A stretch of DNA of 48,263 nucleotides, taken from assembly GCA_024697785.1 (NCBI GenBank), contig JAILEU010000169.1, positions 1 to 48,263 on the forward strand, given 5' to 3'. The position numbers and the translations under genes were made by a program. This stretch comes from Bacteroidaceae bacterium (GTDB lineage: Bacteria > Bacteroidota > Bacteroidia > Bacteroidales > Bacteroidaceae). Numbering within the stretch: the first letter of the stretch is position 1; every line of letters begins with the position of its first letter. This document shows positions 6,943 to 14,484 of this stretch, one piece after another. The notes under the pieces are model-generated. The model searched no databases. It worked only from the letters and a program-made list of their open reading frames with translations, and was not told where the DNA came from.

Positions 6943-7908
6943 AAAGGCGCTGGCTTTAAGGCGAAGGCCAGTATGTTCGTCGAGACCGAACATGAGGTTC
7001 ATGTTCTGCACGGCTTGTCCGCTGGCACCCTTCAGCAGGTTGTCGATGGTGGAGACCATCAGGAGCTGGTCTTCGAACTTCTCCACATAGACGAGTGCCT
7101 TGTTCGTGTTCACCACCTGTTTCATGTCGGGCGAGGTGGTGACAAAATGGGTGAAGGCAGCGTCGCGGTAGTAGTCGGCGTATGCGCTGCGCACCTCGTC
7201 GATGGGGGTGTTGCACCGTGCCATAGCCGTGACGAAGATGCCCCGCGCAAAGCAGCCCCGTTGGGGAACGAAGAGCACGCGCCCCTCGTAGCCCGGAGCC
7301 AGCTCACGGACCGTCTGGTTGATTTCGAGCAGATGCTGATGGGTGAAGGTCTTGTAGAGCGACACGTTGTCGGTGCGCCACGAGAAGTGGGTGGTGGCGC
7401 CGGGCTTCTGCCCCGCACCGGTCGAGCCCGTCACGCCGCTGACGTGGATGTCGCCCTCGATAAGTCCGTGCTTCAGTGCTGGCAGCAGGGCCAGCTGGAT
7501 GCAGGTGGCAAAGCATCCGGGGTTTGCCAGATGGTGTGCGTTGCGGATGGCGTCACGATGGGTCTCGGGCAGGCCATAGACGAAGTCGTGAGGGCCCGAC
7601 AGCCTGAAGTCCTGCGCCAGGTCGATGATCTTCACGGAGGCAGGGACGGCATGCTCCTTCAGGAAGGCTTCGCTCTTGCCATGGCCGAAGCAGAAGAACA
7701 CAACATCGACCTCGTCGAAGGGCATCTGGTCGGTGAACCTCAGGTCGGTGTCGCCGACGAGGCCTTCGTGGACGTCCGACACGCAGTTGCCGGCGTTGCT
7801 CTCCGAATGGGCAAAGACAATCTCAGCCTCGGGATGTCCGAGGAGCAGACGAATGAGCTCACCTCCCGTATAGCCGGCGGCACCCAGTATTCCTACTTTT
7901 ATCATCAA
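6940..7908 (-). CDS. argC: N-acyl-gamma-glutamyl-phosphate reductase
   Basis: A NADPH-dependent reductase of 322 residues that turns the acyl-phosphate from ArgB into the semialdehyde used by ArgD. The N-terminal Rossmann motif GILGAAGYTGGELIRLL is at 6-22, the catalytic cysteine Cys132 is in NPGCFAT, and GVTGSTGAGQKPG and the dimer region follow. The start is ATG ATG at 7908, and either Met could be used. A period-7 AACTATA/AACTATC tract separates it from argG. The stop codon lies at the edge of the copy-2 repeat element. Confidence 0.95.
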   Translation of the reverse strand: MMIKVGILGAAGYTGGELIRLLLGHPEAEIVFAHSESNAGNCVSDVHEGLVGDTDLRFTDQMPFDEVDVVFFCFGHGKSEAFLKEHAVPASVKIIDLAQDFRLSGPHDFVYGLPETHRDAIRNAHHLANPGCFATCIQLALLPALKHGLIEGDIHVSGVTGSTGAGQKPGATTHFSWRTDNVSLYKTFTHQHLLEINQTVRELAPGYEGRVLFVPQRGCFARGIFVTAMARCNTPIDEVRSAYADYYRDAAFTHFVTTSPDMKQVVNTNKALVYVEKFEDQLLMVSTIDNLLKGASGQAVQNMNLMFGLDEHTGLRLKASAF

Positions 7909-7912
7909 TGGA

Positions 7913-7947
7913 CAACTATAAACTATAAACTATCAACTATCAACTGT
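7913..7947. repeat. Heptamer tract between argG and argC
   Basis: Period-7 units AACTATA, AACTATA, AACTATC, AACTATC and AACTGTA fill the whole gap between argG and argC. The sequence is unrelated to the TGAAAAA tracts elsewhere but has the same period. Confidence 0.85.
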
Positions 7948-7952
7948 AAAAA

Positions 7953-9158
7953 TCATCTCTCTTCGTCGGGGTGAGCCAGGTAATAGGCACGCAGCGGGGT
8001 GGAGGAGACCTTGATGAAGCCCTTGGCCTCGTCGCTGGTCCAGCCCTTGGCACCCTCGCCATATTCGCCCAGCTTGTTCTTCACCAGGTCGTCGGGCGTG
8101 TCGCAGCCCACCGTCTGGAACGTATAGGGACGCAGCTCAAGGGTGACCTCGCCGTTCACGTGGCGCTGGCTGCTGGTGAGCATGGCCTCGATGTCGGGCA
8201 TCACCGGCTCCAGGTACTGGCTCTCGTGGAGGAACATGCCGTACCAGTTCGACACCTGGTCTTTCCAGTACTGCTGCCATTTCGAGAGGGTATATTTCTC
8301 CAGGAAGCGGTGGGCGCCGATGATGAGCATGGGGGCAGCGGCCTCGAAGCCTACGCGGCCCTTGATGCCGATGATGGTGTCGCCAACGTGGCAGTCACGT
8401 CCGATGGCATACTGGGCACCGATTTCCTCCACAGCCTGGATGGCCTTAATCTTGTCGTCATAGTGGACGCCGTTCACCGAGCAGAGCTCGCCCTTCTCGA
8501 ACCCCAGCGTCAGCTGTTCGGGCTCTGTCTTGACGGGGTGCTTCAGGTAGGCACTCTCGGGCAGTCCCTGCTTCGAATCGAGAATCTCGCCGCCGCAGAT
8601 GCTGGTGCCCCAGATGCCCACGTTGTACGAATACTTCAGCTTGGTGAAGTCGGCATGGAAGCCGTTCTTGTTCAGATAGTCAACCTCCTCCTGACGGCTC
8701 AGGTTGTTGTCGCGCGTCAGCGTGATGATCTCCACGCCCGGCGCCATGACGAGGAACGTCATGTCGAAGCGGATCTGGTCGTTGCCTGCTCCCGTTGAGC
8801 CGTGGGCGATGGCGTCGGCACCAATCTCCTTGGCATAGCGGGCAATGGCCAGCGCCTGGAAGATGCGCTCAGACGAAACGGAGATGGGATAGCAGTTGTT
8901 GCGCAGCACGTTGCCGAAAATCATGTACTTCAGGCTTTTTGCATAATATTCCTGCGTCACGTCCAGTGTCACGTACTTCGTGGCACCCAGCTTGTAGGCG
9001 TTCTCCTCGTTCTGCTTCAGCTGTGCTTTGCTGAAACCGCCCGTATCGGCACAGGCTGCATGCACTTCGTAACCCTTCTCCTTGGCCAGATACATGACGG
9101 TGTAGCTGGTGTCGAGTCCGCCGCTAAAGGCGACAACGACTTTCTTTTTCCCTTCCAT
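7953..9158 (-). CDS. argG: Argininosuccinate synthase
   Basis: It condenses citrulline and aspartate with ATP to argininosuccinate. The 401-residue product has the N-type ATP pyrophosphatase P-loop SGGLDTS at 12-18, HGSTGAGNDQIRFD near 120 (citrulline/aspartate site), and SVNGVHYDD further on. It is the second gene of the operon, starting 2 bases after the stop of the acyltransferase gene, so the two are translationally coupled. A shared MEGK N-terminus with that upstream protein is probably coincidence. Length is normal for the family. Confidence 0.97.
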   Translation of the reverse strand: MEGKKKVVVAFSGGLDTSYTVMYLAKEKGYEVHAACADTGGFSKAQLKQNEENAYKLGATKYVTLDVTQEYYAKSLKYMIFGNVLRNNCYPISVSSERIFQALAIARYAKEIGADAIAHGSTGAGNDQIRFDMTFLVMAPGVEIITLTRDNNLSRQEEVDYLNKNGFHADFTKLKYSYNVGIWGTSICGGEILDSKQGLPESAYLKHPVKTEPEQLTLGFEKGELCSVNGVHYDDKIKAIQAVEEIGAQYAIGRDCHVGDTIIGIKGRVGFEAAAPMLIIGAHRFLEKYTLSKWQQYWKDQVSNWYGMFLHESQYLEPVMPDIEAMLTSSQRHVNGEVTLELRPYTFQTVGCDTPDDLVKNKLGEYGEGAKGWTSDEAKGFIKVSSTPLRAYYLAHPDEER

Positions 9159-9160
9159 AA

Positions 9161-9772
9161 TTACTTCTTTTTTAATACCTTTCCTAAAAACGTTCTTTTT
9201 ACCTTTTGACTATTCCCTTTCTTGTTTCCTTCGGCAGCACGCGGGTCGTACATCATGCCCGTGCAGAGGCAGATGCGGCGGTCGTTGCGGCAGAGGACGT
9301 CGTAGTTGCAGCAGCCCTCGCAGCCCTTCCAGAACTCGTCGTCCTTGGTCAGGTCGCCCAGCGTCACCGGCACATAGCCCAGCCGCAGGTTCATCTTCAT
9401 CACGGCCGGCGAGGTGGTGATGCTGAAAATCTTGGCATAGGGGAAGCGCTCGCGTGCCAGCTGGAATGTCTTCTCCTTGATGCGCGAGGCGAGGCCCAGC
9501 AGCCGGTATTCGGGGTCAACGATAAGGCCCGACGTCGCCACGTAGTCGCCGTGGCCCCAACACTCGATGTAGCTGAATCCCACCAGGCGTTCGCCGTCGA
9601 GCGCCACGACGGCCTTGCCGCCCTTCATCTTGTCGATGATGTATTCCGGTGTGCGCTTGGCGATGCCCGTGCCGCGCTGTTGCGCCGATTCGTAGATAAG
9701 ACGGCAGATGAGTTCGGCATACTTTGCATGACTCTCATCTGCATACATTACAGCAATGTTCTTTCCTTCCAT
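9161..9772 (-). CDS. GNAT-family acyltransferase, candidate N-acylglutamate synthase, with Cys-rich tail
   Basis: The first gene of the arginine operon encodes a 203-residue GNAT protein. The acyl-CoA region is SGLIVDPEYRLLGLASRIKE at about 81-100, a variant of the usual Q/RxxGxG/A loop. The operon has no classical ArgA or ArgJ, and this position is where the N-acylglutamate synthase is expected; genetics in Bacteroides thetaiotaomicron has, as I recall, linked such a protein to that step. After the GNAT fold comes an odd cysteine cluster (Cys151, 154, 155, 161, 168, 170), which may bind metal, then a basic Lys-rich tail. Whether the acyl donor is acetyl- or succinyl-CoA cannot be read from the sequence. 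Confidence 0.8.
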   Translation of the reverse strand: MEGKNIAVMYADESHAKYAELICRLIYESAQQRGTGIAKRTPEYIIDKMKGGKAVVALDGERLVGFSYIECWGHGDYVATSGLIVDPEYRLLGLASRIKEKTFQLARERFPYAKIFSITTSPAVMKMNLRLGYVPVTLGDLTKDDEFWKGCEGCCNYDVLCRNDRRICLCTGMMYDPRAAEGNKKGNSQKVKRTFLGKVLKKK

Positions 9773-9802
9773 TTGGATATAAACCGTATAAAATTGGTAA
9801 AT

Positions 9803-9835
9803 GACGCGGCAAAATTACATAATAAACCGCAATTG
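9803..9835 (-). promoter_or_regulatory. Predicted promoter of the arginine operon
   Basis: On the minus strand the element TAATTTTG (9810-9817) matches the Bacteroidota -7 consensus TAnnTTTG, about 40 bases upstream of the operon's first ATG (9772). The -33 element is not clear. Two ATAAACCG octamers (9779-9786 and 9822-9829) bracket it and could be regulator sites, but no ArgR box was recognised with confidence. Confidence 0.55.
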
Positions 9836-9956
9836 GCGCATAAAAACCGCATTTTTTTTACGCCAAACCCGAAAAAATCTGCATATCCCCATAAAGTTTC
9901 AATTTTTAATTCATCATTTTCGTTCTTCAGAATTTTTTCGTTTGTAGGTAATGTAT

Positions 9957-9964
9957 TATCTTTG
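9957..9964 (+). promoter_or_regulatory. -7 promoter element of the yitT-like gene
   Basis: TATCTTTG matches TAnnTTTG and lies 25 bases before the ATG at 9989, back to back with the arginine operon promoter. The spacing to the nearest TTTG (9941-9944) is too short for a standard -33, so only the -7 element is claimed. Confidence 0.55.
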
Positions 9965-9988
9965 CAGGGTGAATTCTTTACGGAGAAG

Positions 9989-10936
9989 ATGAATAAGGTT
10001 CTACAGGTTTTGAAGTCCAAGAAGTTCTGGACAGAATGGCTGGTGATGACGGTGGGCATGTTCATAGCAGCAGCTGCCGTCTATTATTTTTTGGTTCCCA
10101 GCAAGTTGGTTGTGGGCTCCATCAGTGGTTTTTCCATTGTGGTTGCCGGTGTGATGGAGGCTGCGGGCATACCCGTGAAGGTCTCCGTCATTGTGCTTGC
10201 CATCAATGCCGTGCTGCTGCTGCTGGCATGGCTGCTGATAGGTAAGGAGTTCGGTGCCAAGACGTTCTACACGGCGCTCATCCTCGGTCCGATGATGGAC
10301 TTGTGGGAAATCATCTATCCCTGGCAGAACTTCCTGACCGAGCCCGGCCAGACAAGCGTCATGAACGACCCGTGGTTCGACTTGCTCTGCTTCGTGCTGG
10401 TGCTGAGCGCTTCGCAGGCCATTATGTTCCGCATCAATGCCTCGACGGGCGGCTTGGACATCCTGGCAAAGATTGTCAATAAGTACTTCCACTTCGAGAT
10501 CGGCACCAGCGTGTCGATAGCCGGCGCCATCATCTGCCTGACAGCTTTCGCCATCAACCCGTTCCAGATGGTCATCATCGGACTTATCGGCACGTGGATC
10601 AACGGCATCGCCGTGGACTACTTCACCGCCAGCCTCAACAAGCGCAAGCGCGTCTGCATCATCACCCGCGAGCACGATCGCGTGCGCCGCTTCATTGTCG
10701 AGGACATCTATCGCGGCTGCAGCCTCTACGATGTGACGGGCGGCTACAGCGGCGAGAACTACAAGGAGATTCAGACGCTGCTGACACAGGACGAATTCTC
10801 CGATCTGATGAAGTATCTGCGCGACAACAAGATACAGGCCTTCATCACGGCAGGCAACGTCAGCGAGGTCTATGGCCGCTGGCACCCGCATCAGAAACTG
10901 AAAATGAACGACCCGATCAAGTCAAAAACATCTTAA
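9989..10936 (+). CDS. YitT/DUF2179 family membrane protein
   Basis: A 315-residue protein with about five to six hydrophobic segments in residues 15-215 (for example MTVGMFIAAAAVYYFLV and VIVLAINAVLLLLAWLL), the family motif INASTGGLDILAKIVNK near residue 150, and a C-terminal soluble DUF2179 domain from about 220 (KRVCIITREHDRVRRFI...GGYSGENYKEIQTLL). Family members are integral membrane proteins of unknown transport role. The start ATG at 9989 has GGAGA upstream and gives the expected N-terminus; the frame is open further upstream but only over the promoter and the antisense of the acyltransferase. pta follows 18 bases later, so it may be co-transcribed with pta-ackA. Confidence 0.88.
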   Translation: MNKVLQVLKSKKFWTEWLVMTVGMFIAAAAVYYFLVPSKLVVGSISGFSIVVAGVMEAAGIPVKVSVIVLAINAVLLLLAWLLIGKEFGAKTFYTALILGPMMDLWEIIYPWQNFLTEPGQTSVMNDPWFDLLCFVLVLSASQAIMFRINASTGGLDILAKIVNKYFHFEIGTSVSIAGAIICLTAFAINPFQMVIIGLIGTWINGIAVDYFTASLNKRKRVCIITREHDRVRRFIVEDIYRGCSLYDVTGGYSGENYKEIQTLLTQDEFSDLMKYLRDNKIQAFITAGNVSEVYGRWHPHQKLKMNDPIKSKTS

Positions 10937-10954
10937 ACATACACATTATAGATA

Positions 10955-11968
10955 ATGGATTTACTGAGTGAAATTGTCCTGCGTGCAAAAGCACACAAGC
11001 AGCGCATCGTCCTGCCCGAGGGCACGGAAGAGCGCACCCTGAAAGCCGCCGACCGCATCCTGGCCGACGAAGTTGCTGACCTCATCCTTATCGGCAAGCC
11101 GGCTGAAATCAATGCCCTGGCCGAGAAGAACGGCCTCGCGCACATCGGCAAGGCGGTAATCATCGACCCTGAGAACCATCCGAAGCGCGAACAGTATGCA
11201 CAGCTGCTGTTCGAGCTTCGCCAGAAGAAAGGCATGACGCTCGAGCAGGCTCAGCAGCTGGTCCTCGACCCGCTCTATCTGGGCTGCCTCATCATCAAGG
11301 CTGGCGACGCCGACGGCCAGCTGGCCGGTGCCCGCAACACCACGGGCAACGTGCTGCGTCCCGCCCTGCAGATCATCAAGACGGCCCCGGGCATCTCGTG
11401 TGTGAGCGGTGCGTTCATCATGGTGACGCAAACGCCGCAGTACGGCGAGAACGGCGTGCTGGTGTTTGCCGACTGCGCCGTCACCCCTGTGCCGGACGCG
11501 GCGCAGCTGAGCGAGATTGCTGCCTGTACAGCCGGCACCGCCCGTGCCGTGGCGGGCTTCGACGATCCCCGCGTGGCCATGCTGAGCTTCTCCACGAAGG
11601 GCTCGGCCAAGCATGAAGTGGTCGATAAGGTTACGACGGCGCTGGCCATGGTGCGCGAGGCACATCCCGAACTGAAGGTCGATGGCGAGCTGCAGGCTGA
11701 CGCTGCCCTCGTGCCCTCGGTGGGTGCCAGCAAGGCTCCTGGCAGCGACATCGCCGGAAAGGCCAACGTGCTCGTCTTCCCCACCCTCGAGGTGGGCAAC
11801 ATCGCCTATAAGCTGGTGCAGCGCCTCGGTAATGCCGAGGCCATCGGCCCCATCCTGCAGGGCATCGCCCGTCCCGTCAACGACCTCAGCCGCGGCTGCT
11901 CGGTTGATGACGTCTATAAGATGGTAGCCGTCACCAGCTGCCAGGCCTACGCCGCAAAACAACTCTAA
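10955..11968 (+). CDS. pta: Phosphate acetyltransferase
   Basis: It converts acetyl-CoA and phosphate to acetyl-phosphate, feeding AckA for ATP and acetate in fermentation. The 337-residue product is the short, catalytic-domain-only form without the DRTGG/P-loop regulatory region of enterobacterial Pta. Conserved segments: [17 protein letters not shown] near 20, [11 protein letters not shown] near 210, [12 protein letters not shown] near 245, and [20 protein letters not shown] near 265. The stop codon TAA (11966-11968) is part of a heptamer tract that runs to just before ackA. Confidence 0.95.
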   Translation: MDLLSEIVLRAKAHKQRIVLPEGTEERTLKAADRILADEVADLILIGKPAEINALAEKNGLAHIGKAVIIDPENHPKREQYAQLLFELRQKKGMTLEQAQQLVLDPLYLGCLIIKAGDADGQLAGARNTTGNVLRPALQIIKTAPGISCVSGAFIMVTQTPQYGENGVLVFADCAVTPVPDAAQLSEIAACTAGTARAVAGFDDPRVAMLSFSTKGSAKHEVVDKVTTALAMVREAHPELKVDGELQADAALVPSVGASKAPGSDIAGKANVLVFPTLEVGNIAYKLVQRLGNAEAIGPILQGIARPVNDLSRGCSVDDVYKMVAVTSCQAYAAKQL

Positions 11969-11985
11969 CCCCTAACCCCTAACCC
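11963..11985. repeat. Heptamer tract between pta and ackA
   Basis: Units CTCTAAC, CCCTAAC and CCCTAAC (period 7) plus a partial unit. The first unit supplies the pta stop codon, and the tract ends 8 bases before the ackA start codon. Confidence 0.8.
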
Positions 11986-11993
11986 AATATAAC

Positions 11994-13202
11994 ATGAAGA
12001 TTCTTGTGCTAAACTGCGGAAGCAGTTCCATCAAATACAAGTTGTTCGACATGACCGACAAGTCCGTCCTCGCTCAGGGCGGTATTGAGAAGATTGGCCA
12101 GAAAAACTCGTTCCTCAAGCTGAAACTGCCTTCGGGCGAGAAGGTGACGCTCGAGAAGGAAATCCCCGAGCATACCGCCGGCGTGCAGTTCGTCTTCGAC
12201 GTGCTGACGGGCAAGGAGTATGGTGTGCTGAAGTCGCTCAGCGAGCTGGACGCCGTCGGCCACCGCATGGTGCATGGTGGCGAGCGCTTCAGCAAGTCCG
12301 TCCTCCTCAACAAAGAGGTGCTGGATGTCTTTGCCTCGCTCTCTGACCTGGCTCCGCTCCACAATCCCGCTAACCTGAAGGGTGTCGATGCCGTCACGCG
12401 CATCCTCCCGAACATCCCGCAGGTAGGCGTCTTCGACACCGCCTTCCATCAGACCATGCCCGACTACGCCTATATGTACGCCATCCCCTACGCCATGTAC
12501 GAGAAGTACGGCATCCGCCGCTACGGCTTCCACGGCACCAGTCACCGCTATGTGTCGCAGCGTGTCTGCGAGTTCCTCGGCATCAGTCCCAAGGGCACGC
12601 GCATCGTCACCTGCCACATTGGCAACGGCGGCAGCGTGGCAGCCATCAAGGACGGCCGCTGCATCGACACCAGCATGGGCCTCACCCCCCTTGAGGGCCT
12701 TATGATGGGCACACGCTCGGGCGACATCGACGGCGGCGCCGTCACCTTCCTCATGGAGAAGGAGGGGCTGACACCCGAGGGCGTCTCCACGTTCCTCAAC
12801 AAGCAATGTGGCCTGCTGGGAATCTCCGGCAAGACGGATATGCGCGAGGTGAAGCACGCCAAACTCGTCGAGGGCGACGATCGTGCCCGACTGGCTATTG
12901 ACATGTACACCTACCGCCTGCGCAAGTACATCGGTGCCTATGCCGCTGCCCTCGGCGGCGTCGATATCATCGTCTTCACCGGTGGAGTGGGCGAGAATCA
13001 GGACGACATCCGCCAGATGACGGTCACAGGACTGGAGTATCTCGGCCTTAAGCTCGACGAAAAGGTCAACGCCGCCAACCACGGCGACGAGGAGGTCATC
13101 TCTGCTCCCGACTCGAAGGTGAAGGTTTGCGTCATCCCCACCGACGAGGAGCTGATGATTGCCTCTGACACACTCGAAATCGTTAAGAATACTATCGTTT
13201 AA
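11994..13202 (+). CDS. ackA: Acetate kinase
   Basis: It transfers the phosphoryl group of acetyl-phosphate to ADP, yielding ATP and acetate. The 402-residue product has full ASKHA-fold acetate kinase signatures: VLNCGSSSIKYKLF at 5-18 (Asn7), GHRMVHGGERFS at 89-100 (Arg91), GVFDTAFHQTMP with Asp148, GFHGTSHRYV with His180, and HIGNGGSVAAI near 204. It is the partner of pta in a standard pta-ackA pair with a 25-base gap. A hairpin-rich array follows the stop. Confidence 0.97.
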   Translation: MKILVLNCGSSSIKYKLFDMTDKSVLAQGGIEKIGQKNSFLKLKLPSGEKVTLEKEIPEHTAGVQFVFDVLTGKEYGVLKSLSELDAVGHRMVHGGERFSKSVLLNKEVLDVFASLSDLAPLHNPANLKGVDAVTRILPNIPQVGVFDTAFHQTMPDYAYMYAIPYAMYEKYGIRRYGFHGTSHRYVSQRVCEFLGISPKGTRIVTCHIGNGGSVAAIKDGRCIDTSMGLTPLEGLMMGTRSGDIDGGAVTFLMEKEGLTPEGVSTFLNKQCGLLGISGKTDMREVKHAKLVEGDDRARLAIDMYTYRLRKYIGAYAAALGGVDIIVFTGGVGENQDDIRQMTVTGLEYLGLKLDEKVNAANHGDEEVISAPDSKVKVCVIPTDEELMIASDTLEIVKNTIV

Positions 13203-13224
13203 CGCTTGATGTAATGGTTTATTT

Positions 13225-13410
13225 TTTGCTCCGCAAAAGGTTTAGTTTGGCCTTTGGTCGAGGTTTAGTTCCGGCTGCGCCGGAGGTTTAGGACGTTCAG
13301 CAGGCTTGGAGTTAAACCCTTGCGGCGAGCCGCTATAATAAACCTTGGCCAAAGGCCAAACTAAACCTTCGCGAAGCGAAACTAAACCTCCGGCGTAGCC
13401 GGAAATAAAC
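13225..13410. repeat. Array of mini-hairpins spaced by GGTTTA / TAAACC
   Basis: Short perfect hairpins (TTTTGC-GCAAAA at 13225-13239; TCCGG-CCGGA near 13270-13284; GCGGC-GCCGC near 13322-13333; TTGGCC-GGCCAA at 13344-13358; TTCGC-GCGAA at 13368-13380; TCCGGC-GCCGGA at 13388-13403) are separated by GGTTTA in the left half and TAAACC in the right half, so the whole array is also an imperfect large inverted repeat centred near 13300. It fills the ackA to transporter gap. Confidence 0.75.
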
Positions 13411-13419
13411 CCATAAACC

Positions 13420-13459
13420 ATTTTTAATTCTTAATTTTTAATTCAAAATTTTTAATTCA
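13420..13459. repeat. Heptamer tract before the BASS transporter
   Basis: Units of the TTTTTAATTC kind with period 7 (AATTCTT, AATTTTT, AATTC, then a partly degenerate repeat) end 3 bases before the ATG at 13463. Confidence 0.7.
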
Positions 13460-13462
13460 TAA

Positions 13463-14416
13463 ATGAATTCCATTTTCCAGCAGCTGGCGAGTCTGGACGA
13501 CGTCAGCATCAACTACAGCGCAGGAGGTGTCATCAACATCATTCTGGCTGTCATCATGTACGGCGTCTCGCTTGGCATCCAGCCGCGGATGTTCAAGAAG
13601 GTGTTTGCCCAGCCGAAGTCCATCCTGCTCGGATTGTTCGGCCAGTGGATAGCCCTGCCCGCCCTGACGTTCCTCGTCATCGTCATCTTCAACAAGTACA
13701 TCCCGCCGATGGTGGCGATGGGCATGATACTGGTGGCGTCGTGTCCGGGCGGCAACATCTCGAACTTCATGACGTCGTTCGCCAAGGGCAACACGGAGCT
13801 GTCTGTCTCCATGACGGCCGTCTCCACCTGCATGGCGCCGCTCATCACGCCCGGCAACTACGCCTTGTGGGGCTCGCTCTACAAGAACTACCTCTGCCGG
13901 CACGAGATTGTCGATGCCAACACGTGGCTCACCATTCCCTTCTGGAACGTGTTTGAGACGGTGTTCATCCTGCTGGGCATACCCCTTGTGCTTGGTTTGC
14001 TGACGACGCGCTTCCTGCCGAAGGTGGCAAAGGCGCTCTCCACACCGCTGCGCTACATCAGCATCGTCGTGTTCATCGCCATGGTGCTGGTGATGTTCTT
14101 GAGCAACAAAGAGAAGTTTGTCGAATTCATCAAGTACATCTTTATCATTGTCTTCTTCCACAATGCGCTGGCTCTGCTGACGGGCAACACCATTGCGCGC
14201 CTCGGGCGGGTGCCTGTCCGCGACCGCCGCGCCCTCACCATCGAGGTCGGCATCCAGAACTCAGGCCTCGGCTTGCTGCTGCTCTTCAATCCCGCCATCT
14301 TCCCGCAGACGGGCATTGGCGGCATGCTCTTCGTCACAGCCTGGTGGGGCGTCTGGCACATCGTCTCCGGCCTTACCGTTGCTTCCATCTTCAGGGCAAA
14401 GGAAATAAAGAATTAA
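13463..14416 (+). CDS. Bile acid:sodium symporter family (BASS) transporter
   Basis: A polytopic membrane protein of 317 residues with about nine hydrophobic segments. The crossover motifs of the family are visible: ASCPGGNISNFMTSFAKGN at about 93-111 followed by TELSVSMTAVST, and TIEVGIQNSGLGLLLL near 258-273. The family carries organic anions with sodium (bile acids, pantoate, 2-keto acids), and the substrate here cannot be told. It sits between ackA and a lipid-type acyltransferase, each separated by repeat tracts, so operon membership is unclear. Confidence 0.9.
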   Translation: MNSIFQQLASLDDVSINYSAGGVINIILAVIMYGVSLGIQPRMFKKVFAQPKSILLGLFGQWIALPALTFLVIVIFNKYIPPMVAMGMILVASCPGGNISNFMTSFAKGNTELSVSMTAVSTCMAPLITPGNYALWGSLYKNYLCRHEIVDANTWLTIPFWNVFETVFILLGIPLVLGLLTTRFLPKVAKALSTPLRYISIVVFIAMVLVMFLSNKEKFVEFIKYIFIIVFFHNALALLTGNTIARLGRVPVRDRRALTIEVGIQNSGLGLLLLFNPAIFPQTGIGGMLFVTAWWGVWHIVSGLTVASIFRAKEIKN

Positions 14417-14445
14417 GAGTTTTCGTTGAACGTTAAACGATATTT

Positions 14446-14477
14446 TCTTAACTCTTAACTCTTAATTCTTAACTAAA
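14446..14477. repeat. Heptamer tract before the acyltransferase gene
   Basis: Four units of CTTAACT/CTTAATT with period 7 lie just before the start codon at 14485. Confidence 0.8.
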
Positions 14478-14484
14478 AAACATC

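Noticed and set aside
9206-9988. Upstream extension of the YitT-like frame
   Set aside because: It is antisense to the acyltransferase gene and crosses the promoter. ATG 9989 gives a normal YitT N-terminus.
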